This document shows positions 49,028-58,988 of a DNA stretch of 64,000 bases, in pieces. The notes below the pieces were generated by a model, which was given only the letters and a program-made list of their open reading frames with translations, searched no databases and had not been told where the DNA came from. The translations under genes were made by a program, and so were the position numbers. Every line of letters begins with the position of its first letter. Positions within the stretch are counted from its first letter, which is position 1. This DNA is from Deltaproteobacteria bacterium (lineage in GTDB: Bacteria; Chloroflexota; Dehalococcoidia; Dehalococcoidales; BS750m-G39), in the NCBI GenBank assembly GCA_030603275.1, contig JAUVYB010000004.1:23778-87777 (forward strand), read 5' to 3'.

Positions 49028-49109
49028 TATCCCCCTCTCCAATCTTGGAGATGGGGAAGGATAGCTTTTGAATGGGCTTCGCCCCTTCAATCTACCCCAA
49101 TAAAGTAAG

Positions 49110-49634
49110 CTATTCTTCCTCCGGGAAGTAATCGGGGACGACTCCCCACACATCCGGCGGCCAGATTATCAGCCAGGCCTTGCCGATTATATCCTCCCGG
49201 GGTACCGTCCAGCCGGTATGGGAATCGTTGCTGTTATTGCGGTTATCGCCCAGAACCCAGTACTCGTTCTCGGGGATTATTTCCACGCTATAAGTATAGT
49301 TTGGCGGATTCTTGATATAGGGCTCAAGCAGAGGAAGATTCTCGATATATACCACCCCGTCCTTCACCTCTACCCGCTCGCCGGGCAGGGCGATGATGCG
49401 CTTAATTAAATCTTCCTCCATGTTTTTAGGGGGGAGAAAGACGATTACATCGCCCCTTTCCGGCTCGTGAAGTTTATAAGCCAGCTTGGTGGCTACTATC
49501 CGCTCCCCCTCATGAAAGCTGGGCTGCATGCTGGCGCCGATTACCACGAAATTCTGCACGGTGAATTGCAGGGCGAAGAAGATGACTACAGCCAGTATTA
49601 CCGTTATGACTATGTCGCGGAAAAACGCTCGCAT
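49110..49634 (-). CDS. lepB: Signal peptidase I
   Basis: VIGASMQPSFHEGERIVATKL, RGDVIVFLPP, DLIKRIIALPGERVEV, VLGDNRNNSNDSHTGWTV. Confidence 0.96.
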   Translation of the reverse strand: MRAFFRDIVITVILAVVIFFALQFTVQNFVVIGASMQPSFHEGERIVATKLAYKLHEPERGDVIVFLPPKNMEEDLIKRIIALPGERVEVKDGVVYIENLPLLEPYIKNPPNYTYSVEIIPENEYWVLGDNRNNSNDSHTGWTVPREDIIGKAWLIIWPPDVWGVVPDYFPEEE

Positions 49635-50088
49635 TTAGTGGCTATGTCCTTTCCAGATCATACTATTATACCCTATATAACGTTATCCATCCAGAGGGGA
49701 AAAAGGGGCATTAACCCCACCATTTTAACTATTGTTCTTCTACCCACCCACCTATTATATTTTACTTTTATTTATTAAGGGAACCCTATCCCCTTTATCC
49801 CCTTTCCCTTCGCCAAGGGGGAGGGGAATACTATATTTAAAAGAGGGGCGTAGCCCTCTTAGACACCCCTGATAGCAGGATTTTGGGGGTAAAGGGGCAA
49901 TAGGCGGGGGACTCGGGGAAAAAGAGCGCATTTAAAACGGGGCGGGGAAATAGAAGATTATAGAGGTGAAACCTCTTAAGGGCGGGTGGGTGGGACGCAA
50001 AACACGACTTTAAAAGAAGGAGGGTGAGGGTGTTAAATAATTATTGAAGTTGCACTTTTTTTGTAGTAGATGCTAGAATGGCTATGCT

Positions 50089-51213
50089 ATGAAATACATG
50101 GGGCGGGCGCTTTCCCTGGCCCGATTAGCTCTGGGGCAGGCTAGTCCTAACCCGGCCGTGGGGGCGGTGGTAATTAAAAAGGGAACGGTGGTGGGGCAGG
50201 GCTATACCCAGCCGCCAGGCTCTCATCACGCCGAGGTGCTGGCCTTAAAGCAGGCGGGAGAGACAGCGCGGGGGAGCGTGATGTATGTGACTATGGAACC
50301 CTGCGCCCACTACGGGCGGACACCGCCCTGCACCGAGGCCATCATCTCCGCCGGCATCAGGGGCGTCCACATGGCCATGCTCGACCCCAACCCGGTGGTT
50401 TCGGGGCGGGGTAAAGAGGAGCTGGAGCAAAAGGGGGTTAAAACCTACCTGGGTGAGGATGCGGAGGAGGCTAAAGAGATTAATGAAGCCTATATCAAGT
50501 TCATCACCACCGGCCTCCCCTTCGTTACCGCCAAGTTTGCCATAAGCCTGGATGGCAAGATTGCCACCAGAAAGGGCAACTCCCGTTGGATTAGCGGCCC
50601 CGAATCGAGGAAATACGTCCACTGCCTGCGCTATACCAGCGATGCCATCATGGCCGGAGCCAAGACCGTTATAGCCGATGACCCCCACCTCACTACCCGC
50701 TGCAGCGGGGGGAAGGGGGGCACCGCCCGCAAGCAGCCGCTGAGGGTGATTGTTGACGGTGAGGGGCGCACCCCGCTAACCGCCCGCGTCTTTAGCGAGC
50801 CGGGGGAAACGCTGCTGGTGCTGGGCCGGGCGGCCAAACCAGAAGAGAGGGCGGCTTTTACCAGAGCCGGCGCCGAAATACTGGAGATACCCGCCGCCGA
50901 AGGCCATGTAGACCTGGGCAAATTACTGGAGGCGCTGGGTAAAAGGCAAATAACCAGTATTCTGGTGGAGGGGGGCGGGATTATGCTCGGTTCCCTGTTC
51001 GACCAGGGGCTGGTGGACAAGGTTATCGCCTTTATCGCCCCGGTTATTATCGGGGGGGCGGAGGCCAAGACGGCGGTGGCGGGGAGAGGGGTGGACCAAG
51101 TGGCGGATTCGTTCCGGCTGGAGGGGATGAAGGCGGAAAAGCTGGGCGACGATTTAATGGTCAGCGGCTACGTGGCCGCGAAAGGGGGGCGGTGGTGTTT
51201 ACCGGGATTATAG
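50089..51213 (+). CDS. ribD: Bifunctional riboflavin deaminase/reductase RibD
   Basis: GSHHAEVLALKQAGETARGSVMYVTMEPCAHYGRTPPCTEAII; C-terminal reductase domain. Confidence 0.95.
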   Translation: MKYMGRALSLARLALGQASPNPAVGAVVIKKGTVVGQGYTQPPGSHHAEVLALKQAGETARGSVMYVTMEPCAHYGRTPPCTEAIISAGIRGVHMAMLDPNPVVSGRGKEELEQKGVKTYLGEDAEEAKEINEAYIKFITTGLPFVTAKFAISLDGKIATRKGNSRWISGPESRKYVHCLRYTSDAIMAGAKTVIADDPHLTTRCSGGKGGTARKQPLRVIVDGEGRTPLTARVFSEPGETLLVLGRAAKPEERAAFTRAGAEILEIPAAEGHVDLGKLLEALGKRQITSILVEGGGIMLGSLFDQGLVDKVIAFIAPVIIGGAEAKTAVAGRGVDQVADSFRLEGMKAEKLGDDLMVSGYVAAKGGRWCLPGL

Positions 51214-51824
51214 AAGAGATTGGCAAAATAATATCAGTCCGGCCGGGAAACCTCAGCGTCGCCGCCGGCAAAGTCCTTGAGGACATGGAAGAGGGAGCAA
51301 GCATAGCCGTTAACGGCGTGTGTCTCACCGTGACCGGCTTTGATAATAAATCCTTTGCCCTGGAGGTGATGGAGGAGACACTGAGCCGCACCAACCTGGG
51401 GCTGTTAAAAGCCGGCGACAGGGTTAATCTGGAAAGACCCCTCACCCTGGGGGGGCGGCTGGGGGGGCATTTGGTGCAGGGGCATATTGATACCACGGGC
51501 AGGGTAATCTCGGTCACCCCGCGCGGCGAGTCAATAATTATCGGCTTTGAAGCCCCGCCCCGGCTGATGTCCTATATCGTGGAGAAGGGCTTTATCGCCG
51601 TTGACGGCGTCAGCCTGACCATCGTCTCCAGAAATAGCAGCTCGTTCCAGGTATCGCTGGTCGGTTACACCCGGCAGAACACCATACTGGGCAGCCGGCG
51701 GGTGGGCGATACGGTCAATCTGGAGGCGGATATTATCGCCAAATATGTGGAGCAATTCAGCCGGAACGGCGGTTCCGGCATAACCGTTGATTTTTTGCAG
51801 GAGCACGGGTTTTTAGTCGGTTAA
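51192..51824 (+). CDS. ribE: Riboflavin synthase alpha chain
   Basis: MVFTGIIEEIGKI...GASIAVNGVCLTV...VQGHIDTTGRV. Confidence 0.95.
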   Translation: MVFTGIIEEIGKIISVRPGNLSVAAGKVLEDMEEGASIAVNGVCLTVTGFDNKSFALEVMEETLSRTNLGLLKAGDRVNLERPLTLGGRLGGHLVQGHIDTTGRVISVTPRGESIIIGFEAPPRLMSYIVEKGFIAVDGVSLTIVSRNSSSFQVSLVGYTRQNTILGSRRVGDTVNLEADIIAKYVEQFSRNGGSGITVDFLQEHGFLVG

Positions 51825-51874
51825 TTCAGAAAGGTATTTATGAGGGAAGTTTGAGGGGGTGAGGATAATAAAAT

Positions 51875-53089
51875 ATGGGTTTAGCAAAAATTCCCGAGGC
51901 TGTTGAGGATATAAAACAGGGGCGGCTCGTCATAATCGTTGACGACGAGGACCGGGAAAATGAGGGCGATCTGGCGCTGGCGGCGGAGAAGGTGAGCACC
52001 CAGGCGATTAACTTCATGGCCAAGCACGCCCGGGGCTTAATCTGCCTGCCGGCTACGGGTGAGCGGCTGGACGAATTGCAGCTGCCGCTGATGGTAGACG
52101 AGAACACCTGCAAGTTCGGCACCGCCTTTACGGTGTCGGTCGATGCCAAGCAGGGCACCACCACCGGCATCTCGGCGGCGGACCGGGCCAGGACCGTCAA
52201 AGCGGTGGTTGACCCCACCACCAAACCCGAAGATTTAGTCCGTCCGGGGCATATTTTCCCGCTGCGGGCGAGGGAAGGCGGGGTGCTGGTGCGGGCGGGG
52301 CAGACCGAGGCTGTAGTCGATTTAGCCAGGCTGGCCGGGCTCTATCCCGCCGGCGTTATCTGCGAGATTATGAACGAAGACGGCACCATGGCGCGCTTAC
52401 CAGAGCTTGAGGTGATGGCCGACAAGTTCGGCATCAAGATAATCTCGGTGGCCGACCTTATCGCCTACCGCCGCCGCCACGAAAAGCTGGTGCACCGTGT
52501 GGCCGAAGCCAAGCTGCCCACCCGATACGGCGAGTTTACCGCCATCGCCTACCGCAGCGATACCGACGCCGATGAGCACCTGGCGCTGGTGATGGGGGAT
52601 ATAGACACCGATGAGCCGGTAATGGTGCGGGTGCACAGTGAGTGCCTTACCGGCGATGTCTTCGGCAGCCTGCGCTGTGACTGCGGCGACCAGATTTCCC
52701 TGGCCATGGAAAACATCGCCAAGGAGGGGCGGGGCGTCTTCCTCTATATGAGGCAGGAGGGGCGGGGCATCGGCTTCCACAACAAGATTCGCGCCTACGC
52801 CCTCCAGGATGAGGGGCTGGATACGGTGGAGGCTAACCTCTCCCTGGGCTTCCCCTCCGACCTGCGGGACTACGGCATCGGCGCCCAGATTCTGGTTGAC
52901 CTGGGCCTGCACAAGATACGGCTGCTGACCAACAACCCCAAGAAGGTAATCGGCCTGGAGGGCTACGGGCTGGAGGTAGTGGAAAAAGTGCCTATTATCA
53001 TCGCCCCCAACCCCTATAACCGCCGCTACCTGGCGACCAAACAGAAGAAGATGGGCCACCGATTGGAAATACCTGATTCTGAAAATTAA
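51875..53089 (+). CDS. ribBA: DHBP synthase / GTP cyclohydrolase II
   Basis: [46 protein letters not shown]. Confidence 0.96.
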   Translation: MGLAKIPEAVEDIKQGRLVIIVDDEDRENEGDLALAAEKVSTQAINFMAKHARGLICLPATGERLDELQLPLMVDENTCKFGTAFTVSVDAKQGTTTGISAADRARTVKAVVDPTTKPEDLVRPGHIFPLRAREGGVLVRAGQTEAVVDLARLAGLYPAGVICEIMNEDGTMARLPELEVMADKFGIKIISVADLIAYRRRHEKLVHRVAEAKLPTRYGEFTAIAYRSDTDADEHLALVMGDIDTDEPVMVRVHSECLTGDVFGSLRCDCGDQISLAMENIAKEGRGVFLYMRQEGRGIGFHNKIRAYALQDEGLDTVEANLSLGFPSDLRDYGIGAQILVDLGLHKIRLLTNNPKKVIGLEGYGLEVVEKVPIIIAPNPYNRRYLATKQKKMGHRLEIPDSEN

Positions 53090-53102
53090 TAGGAGCTGAA
53101 CC

Positions 53103-53408
53103 ATGAATGCTCAGAATCCAAACAATAAGAGGCTAGGTGAAATCCATGTGGAGTTGTCAAAACTAAACCGTGAACGTGAAGTAATTGAAGCAGCTTATAG
53201 ACAAAAAATATGGAGTGACCAAAAGCTAATTACCGACCAAGGTTATTCCCCAATGAGTAACCAAGCTGAAAAATTACGTGAGGCTAAATTGACACTTGAT
53301 TTAGATACTACCCAAGAATATAAAGATATATTAGATCAGATTGCTGTTTTAGAAGGCGAGCGAATAGAATTAGGGGAAGAATTCGCCATAGATGATTTGC
53401 CTCTATGA
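53103..53408 (+). CDS. Small coiled-coil hypothetical protein inside rib operon
   Basis: SD aggagctgaaccatg; NKRLGEIHVELSKLNREREVIEAAYRQK...DILDQIAVLEGERIELGEEF. Confidence 0.75.
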   Translation: MNAQNPNNKRLGEIHVELSKLNREREVIEAAYRQKIWSDQKLITDQGYSPMSNQAEKLREAKLTLDLDTTQEYKDILDQIAVLEGERIELGEEFAIDDLPL

Positions 53409-53494
53409 GATATAGGCTCAGATAAGAGTAGTTATAAGGATGACGGGGATCATAGAGAATAGGGTTACCAAGTACTAAAAATAAGGAGAAAGCG

Positions 53495-53962
53495 ATGAGC
53501 AAGCCTATTGAAGGTATGTTAGTGGGGAAGGGGCTGAAGTTCGGGCTGGTTGTCTCCCGTTTCAACGATTTTATCACCAAGAAACTGGTGGAAGGGGCCG
53601 AGGATGCCCTTATCCGCCACGGCGTTGAGCCGGGTGACATCGATGTTGCCTGGGTGCCGGGCGCCTTTGAAATCCCCCTGGTGGCCAGCAAACTGGCCCA
53701 GACCAAGCGCTATGACGCCGTTATCTGCCTGGGGGCGGTGATAAGGGGGGGGACGCCTCACTTTGAGTACATCTCCGCCGAGGTTACCAAGGGGATTGCT
53801 ATGGTGGGACTGGAGACGGGTCTGCCGGTTATCTACGGCATGGTCACCGCCGAAACACTGGAACAGGCCATCGAGCGTGCGGGGACTAAGGAAGGGAACC
53901 AGGGCTTCAAAGCCGCCTCCAGCGCCATTGAAATGGCCAACCTGGTTAAAAATATCGGCTAG
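53495..53962 (+). CDS. ribH: 6,7-dimethyl-8-ribityllumazine synthase
   Basis: [26 protein letters not shown]...[17 protein letters not shown]...[16 protein letters not shown]. Confidence 0.96.
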   Translation: MSKPIEGMLVGKGLKFGLVVSRFNDFITKKLVEGAEDALIRHGVEPGDIDVAWVPGAFEIPLVASKLAQTKRYDAVICLGAVIRGGTPHFEYISAEVTKGIAMVGLETGLPVIYGMVTAETLEQAIERAGTKEGNQGFKAASSAIEMANLVKNIG

Positions 53963-53971
53963 TATTAACAG

Positions 53972-54259
53972 CTAAAAGGCGCTTGCAACCGTCAGCCTGG
54001 GGGAATCGGTCAGCAGTGACTCAATCCGGGATTCGATTGCCAGACGCCTGGGGTCGCCTTCCCAGGATTTCCAATCGAGCGTGCTGAACCAGGTGCTCAG
54101 GGCAAAAAAGGTGGCTTTATCCTCCAGGCTCTGGAGCAGTTCGCCGGAAACATAGCCCGGCTGCTGGATTAACTCCGTTCTCAGCTTGTTCAGCAGCTCC
54201 ATTAAATATCCCTCTTTGCCTTTTTGCACATGTCTTTCTATTAATACCTTGACCATATT
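53972..54259 (-). CDS. ABM-like (dimeric alpha-beta barrel) protein
   Basis: MVKVLIERHVQKGKEGYLMELLNKLRTELIQQPGYVSGELLQSLEDKATFFALSTW. Confidence 0.78.
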   Translation of the reverse strand, partial: NMVKVLIERHVQKGKEGYLMELLNKLRTELIQQPGYVSGELLQSLEDKATFFALSTWFSTLDWKSWEGDPRRLAIESRIESLLTDSPRLTVASAF

Positions 54260-54301
54260 TTGTACCTCCGGCGAAGCTAAAGCCAATATCGGCAAATCGC
54301 C

Positions 54302-54556
54302 CTAATCGCTAACCCTATAAATGGTATCTCCCCTTCTTACCCGGTCGGTAACCTTAATCCCCACCGAGTCTCCTGCCCTGGCTTCTTGAACGTTCACATT
54401 ATCAATCTGCATGGAGTCAACGATTTGTTCCATATCGGTGGTGTGACCCTTCAAGTGGATTTTATCACCCACTTTCAGCGTGCCGGTCAGCTCAATACCG
54501 GCAACGACAGGATGGGAAAAAAAGTCATTTACCTTGCCAACTTCCTCCTCCGGCAT
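54302..54556 (-). CDS. EF-Tu domain 2-like stand-alone protein
   Basis: GKVNDFFSHPVVAGIELTGTLKVGDKIHLKGHTTDMEQIVDSMQIDNVNVQEARAGDSVGIKVTDRVRRGDTIYRV. Confidence 0.85.
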   Translation of the reverse strand: MPEEEVGKVNDFFSHPVVAGIELTGTLKVGDKIHLKGHTTDMEQIVDSMQIDNVNVQEARAGDSVGIKVTDRVRRGDTIYRVSD

Positions 54557-54689
54557 AGCGATACCTCCTTAGGTTATTATCCTTAGTATATGCCTACGAT
54601 TTTAAGAAATCAATATCATATTAGTCTTTGACATACCACCCTCCAACCCATATAATGAGTCCAGCTATAATCTCCCCCGAGGTGCGCTC

Positions 54690-54920
54690 TTGGCAGAGAA
54701 GGATAACCCCAGCGCGGCAGAAGACGAACAGGCAATAAATATCGAACGCATGAAGCGGCGTCTTAATATGCTGGACCAGCGCCTGGACAATATTGACTCT
54801 ATGGTCACCGCCGTTGCCGAGCGGGTTATGGAACAGCCGCTTAACTTCAGCCTGAACTGCCCCCACTGCGGCAAGAATATAGAGATTACCGTCTTAGGCA
54901 GCCAGAAACCAACCGCATAG
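54690..54920 (+). CDS. Small hypothetical protein with CxxC
   Basis: FSLNCPHCGKNIEITVLG; moderate support. Confidence 0.55.
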   Translation: MAEKDNPSAAEDEQAINIERMKRRLNMLDQRLDNIDSMVTAVAERVMEQPLNFSLNCPHCGKNIEITVLGSQKPTA

Positions 54921-55027
54921 CGCCCGGGTGCGATACCGCTGCCACTCCCGTGCTTTAACGGGGGCGTCCAGGCCCCTTTGCCGGCTGCGGGCACCGCTCG
55001 GCATTTGAAACACACTATATTTAAAGA

Positions 55028-56416
55028 ATGGATATAAACACGCTGGGACTGCTAGTTATTGCCCTCTACTTTATAGCCATGATTGCCATCGGGCTGGTGA
55101 GCCGGCGGCGGGCGAGGGGGGCGGATAATTTCTTTGTAGCCGGCAGGGGCGGCTCCTCCCTGTTTATTACCGGCTCGCTGCTGGCAACAATTGTTGGTGG
55201 CTCAGCCATTATGGTTACCAGCAGCCTGGGCTTTACCCGGGGTTTAACCGGGATATGGTGGTTGCTGGTCGGTAGTATCGGCCTGATTGCCCTTGGTATT
55301 TTCCTGGCCAAAAAGGTAAGGGAGTTCGGGCTTTATACCCTGCCCGAGCTGGTGGAAAGACAATACAACAAGTGGGTAGCACTGGCCGGGTCAATACTTA
55401 TCGTCGTTGCCTGGATAGGCGTTATAGGTGCTCAAATTATAGCTGCCGGCAGCATAATGAGCGTCCTGGGAATAGGCGACCCCCGTTTGTGGATGGTTAT
55501 TTTTACCGCGGTCTTTGTCGGCTATACCATACTCGGCGGTCAGCATGCCATTCTTCGCACTGACACACTGCAGACGGTAATAATATTTGCCGGAATCTTC
55601 GGCGCCCTGGTTCTGGTCTTCTCTCACTTTGGCGGGTGGGGCGGACTGATGAGCGCTCTTCCTCCGGAGCGGCTTAGCTTCCCCGTCGGCCCTCAGTTCG
55701 GCGGCTATGAGCTGGTTAATCTCCTCCTGCTGGTGGGATTGACCTACCTGGTGGGGCCGGATATGTACTCCAGGTTATTCTGCGCCAAGGATGCCAAAAC
55801 AGCCAGGAAATCGGTATTCTGGGCGGCGCTGCTTATTATTCCCATCGCACTGGCAATCACTATAATAGGCATGGGGGCATCGGCCCTATTCCCCGAGATT
55901 GCCTCAAACCAGGCCTTTCCGATGGTAATAAAGGAGGTTCTGCCTCCTGTTTGGGGTGCTATAGTTCTGGCTGCCTTACTCTGCGCGTTTATGTCCTCGG
56001 CGGATACCTGCCTGATGACCGCCAGCACCATACTATCCGTGGACATACTGGGGCGCTTTAAACCTTCCCTTAACCAGAGGAAAATCCTGCTCTTTTCCCG
56101 CTGGGGAATAGTGGCTCTGGGAGGGGCCTCTTTAATCCTGGCTTTGTATTTGCGGGATATAGTGACCGCCATCCTCTTCGCCTTTACGGTATACACTGCC
56201 GGCCTGATTCTGCCTGTACTCGCCGGCTTTTATAAGGATAAGCTAAAAGTAACGCCGGCAGGGGCGCTGGCGGCCATTATCGGGGGGGGAGGGGTGGCGC
56301 TGGTGAGCAAATTAATGGCCATAAAGTATCTTGATCTGGGCAGCCTGTTGATAAGCGGTGTGCTCCTCTTCCTGGTTAGCTTTATTGATAACCGGTTCAA
56401 GAAGCCGGCGCCTTGA
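55028..56416 (+). CDS. Sodium:solute symporter (SSS) family
   Basis: GRGGSSLFITGSLLATIVGGSAIMVTSSLGFTRG; 13-TM-like. Confidence 0.93.
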   Translation: MDINTLGLLVIALYFIAMIAIGLVSRRRARGADNFFVAGRGGSSLFITGSLLATIVGGSAIMVTSSLGFTRGLTGIWWLLVGSIGLIALGIFLAKKVREFGLYTLPELVERQYNKWVALAGSILIVVAWIGVIGAQIIAAGSIMSVLGIGDPRLWMVIFTAVFVGYTILGGQHAILRTDTLQTVIIFAGIFGALVLVFSHFGGWGGLMSALPPERLSFPVGPQFGGYELVNLLLLVGLTYLVGPDMYSRLFCAKDAKTARKSVFWAALLIIPIALAITIIGMGASALFPEIASNQAFPMVIKEVLPPVWGAIVLAALLCAFMSSADTCLMTASTILSVDILGRFKPSLNQRKILLFSRWGIVALGGASLILALYLRDIVTAILFAFTVYTAGLILPVLAGFYKDKLKVTPAGALAAIIGGGGVALVSKLMAIKYLDLGSLLISGVLLFLVSFIDNRFKKPAP

Positions 56417-56452
56417 CGCTGGCAAAGGCGTCTAGTAGAATTGCTGTAACGG

Positions 56453-56529
56453 GGGCGGTTAGCTCAGTTGGTTAGAGCACTGCGTTGACATCGCAGAGGT
56501 CACTGGTTCGAGCCCAGTATCGCCCACCA
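56453..56529 (+). tRNA. tRNA-Val(GAC), CCA encoded
   Basis: GGGCGGTTAGCTCAGTTGGTTAGAGCACTGCGTTGACATCGCAGAGGTCACTGGTTCGAGCCCAGTATCGCCCACCA. Confidence 0.95.
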
Positions 56530-56540
56530 AAGAAATTTAG

Positions 56541-56571
56541 AGCGCTAGTTGTGAAAAGCTAGCGCTTTTTT
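56541..56571 (+). terminator. Intrinsic terminator after tRNA-Val
   Basis: AGCGCTAG-ttgtgaaaag-CTAGCGCT-TTTTT. Confidence 0.85.
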
Positions 56572-56603
56572 GGTTTGTAACAGGGGCAATCCATCCCCAG
56601 CAT

Positions 56604-58976
56604 TCAGGAGAGTATGGCTCTTTTAACCAGTGTTTTGGTTATCTCGACCTTGTAGGCGTTCATTTTCAGGGGTATTACCCCTGTGACCGCTGCCTCTGAG
56701 GCCGCTTCCGCCGTTTTGGCATTGATAGCCTTTCCCGTGATTGCCTGTTCCACCATAGTTGCCCGGACTGGCGCCGGGGCGACCGCTCCCAGAACTATCC
56801 TGGCGTCCCGGCAAATCCCGCCGTCAACAGTGATGACCGAGGCGACGCTGACGATGGGGAAATCAACCGACTCCCGCAGTCTGAATTTAATGAAAGTCTG
56901 TTTAGCGCCGGGCGGCGGCGGAGGTATTTGGATTTCGGTTACCATCTCATCCGCTTCCAGGATTGTCCTCAAGGAACTGAAGAACTCCTCAACCGGAACT
57001 GTTCTGACGCCTCCCGGTCCGGCAATCTCTATCCGTGCCCCCAGAGCTACCAGCACTACACCCATATCCGATGAGCTCGCCGAAACACAGCCGCAGTTGA
57101 AACAGCGGTTGGACTCTCCTTCAATCTCAGCCAAACCCAGACCGAGAGCGTCCTCAACGTCTATGCTTCTCTCTGCCACCGGCAGCTTGGGCATCTCCAC
57201 CCGGCTTGTCTTCTTGAGATAATCACTGTTGAACCTCAAGAAAGGCTCAGCCGTTTTCTCGTCCTTATCTTCAGCCTTTGCTTTTCCCTTTAGATAGACA
57301 TCCATGGCGGCGGCGGCCCTTTTGCCGGAAGCGATTGCCTCTATGACCGTCGCCGGGCCGTGGGTTACCGAGCCACCGGCGAAGACACCGGGTACACCGG
57401 TTGCCTGAGTTTCCGGGTCAGCCGTTATCAAGCCCTGCTCAACCTTCAACGAACTGCCGGGCTTGATGAAACTAAAGTCAGTGGCATATCCTACAGCCAT
57501 CATTATCTGGTCAGCCGCCACCGTCTCCTTGACAGCATTATCAAAGGTGGGAGCAAAACGACCCTGGCCGTCAAAGACCGAGGTGCACCGAACCAGCTCC
57601 ATTCCCCTGACCTTGCCATCGGATTTGAGTACCCGGTGAGGCCCCCAGGAAGTCATCAATTTAACTCCCTGTTCAACGGCCAGCTCAATCTCCCAGGGAA
57701 GGGCTGGCATCTCCTCTCGGGATTCCAGGCAGGCCATAATCGCTTCCTCAGCCCCAAGGCGCAAAGCGCTGACAGCCACATCGACGGCGGCATTACCCCC
57801 GCCAATTACCAGAACCTTCTTGCCGGGAACTTCTTTAACCCCGAGATTGATATTGGCCAGGAATTCCATACCGAATCTGGTTAATTCCTCGCCCTCCAGC
57901 CCTATGGATACCGGATTCCAAGCTCCGTTGGCGATGAAAACGCCGTCAAAGTCCCGTTTGAGGTCATCCAGGGTTACGTCCCTGCCGACATCAACCTTAA
58001 GCTTAAATTCAACCCCCGTATTTTCAATCGCTTTTACCACCCGCCGAACGATATCCTTAGGCAGTCTATAGGCCGGTATCACGTAGGCGAGCATCCCGCC
58101 CGCTTCTTCCGTTCGATCAAACACGGTAACACGGTGCCCCGACATTCTGAGATAATAGGCTGCCGAGAGACCGGCCGGGCCTGAGCCGATAATGGCCACG
58201 CTCTTGCCGGTATCGGCCTTCGGCGCTTGGATGATTTCATCTGCGTTATCAAGGATATAGTCGCCCATGAACCGCTCGATGTCCCTTATTGATACCGATT
58301 CATCGAAGTCGCCTCGATTGCACTCCTGCTCGCAGAAATGGGGGCACACTCGCCCCGTTACCGACGGCAACGGGTTGGCGTTGAGCAGCGTCTTGGCAGC
58401 TTCAGGCAGGTCACCTTCCCTGATTTGGCTCAAGTAAGAGGGTATATCCACGCTACCGGGGCAGGCTGAGGAGCAGGGCGGGCTGGCATCCCGTAAGCCC
58501 CCGAATATGGAGTGATACTGGTTCTCCCTGGTCAGCGCGTAGCAGCCCTTGCCCCCCTTGAGGTAGCACAGGATTCGTCCCCCCACGCTGTGGGGATAGC
58601 GGTAGTACCAGCAGCGCACGTCCTGACACAGGTTGCCGCCGATAGTCCCCATCCGGCGAATCTGGGGAGTAGCCACCGCTTCGGCGGCCTCGGCCAGAAG
58701 TTTATACTTCTCCTTAACCACCGGAGACTGGGCTATTTCCTCCAGCTTGGCTAAAGCCCCTATCTTCAGTCCACCACCGTCCTCACCGATACGATTCAGG
58801 TTGGGGATGGTCTTGATGTTGATGACAGTCTCCGGGTAAGCGGGCAGAATTTTATCTTTAAGGGTGCTAAGCAGGTCAGTGCCGCCGGCAATCAGCTTGG
58901 CCCTGCCCTCGTGCTCTTTCAGCGACTTAACAGCTTCATTTACGGTTTTGGCATTAACGTGCTTGAATGATTTCAT
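56604..58976 (-). CDS. CoxM/HcrB-like FAD-binding subunit with embedded GltD-like FAD/NAD(P) oxidoreductase domain
   Basis: N-term KLIAGGTDLLSTL...RMGTIGGNLCQDVRCWYYRYP...CYLKGGKGCYALT; middle GRVCPHFCEQECNRGDFD, VAIIGSGPAGLSAAYYLR, VLVIGGGNAAVDVA; C-term CoxM FIKFRLRESVDFPIVSVASVI. Confidence 0.9.
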   Translation of the reverse strand: MKSFKHVNAKTVNEAVKSLKEHEGRAKLIAGGTDLLSTLKDKILPAYPETVINIKTIPNLNRIGEDGGGLKIGALAKLEEIAQSPVVKEKYKLLAEAAEAVATPQIRRMGTIGGNLCQDVRCWYYRYPHSVGGRILCYLKGGKGCYALTRENQYHSIFGGLRDASPPCSSACPGSVDIPSYLSQIREGDLPEAAKTLLNANPLPSVTGRVCPHFCEQECNRGDFDESVSIRDIERFMGDYILDNADEIIQAPKADTGKSVAIIGSGPAGLSAAYYLRMSGHRVTVFDRTEEAGGMLAYVIPAYRLPKDIVRRVVKAIENTGVEFKLKVDVGRDVTLDDLKRDFDGVFIANGAWNPVSIGLEGEELTRFGMEFLANINLGVKEVPGKKVLVIGGGNAAVDVAVSALRLGAEEAIMACLESREEMPALPWEIELAVEQGVKLMTSWGPHRVLKSDGKVRGMELVRCTSVFDGQGRFAPTFDNAVKETVAADQIMMAVGYATDFSFIKPGSSLKVEQGLITADPETQATGVPGVFAGGSVTHGPATVIEAIASGKRAAAAMDVYLKGKAKAEDKDEKTAEPFLRFNSDYLKKTSRVEMPKLPVAERSIDVEDALGLGLAEIEGESNRCFNCGCVSASSSDMGVVLVALGARIEIAGPGGVRTVPVEEFFSSLRTILEADEMVTEIQIPPPPPGAKQTFIKFRLRESVDFPIVSVASVITVDGGICRDARIVLGAVAPAPVRATMVEQAITGKAINAKTAEAASEAAVTGVIPLKMNAYKVEITKTLVKRAILS

Positions 58977-58988
58977 CGCTCTTCTCCT

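Noticed and set aside
49680-50090. FMN riboswitch upstream of the rib operon
   Set aside because: The region before ribD consists of intergenic repeats; no FMN-element consensus found by eye.
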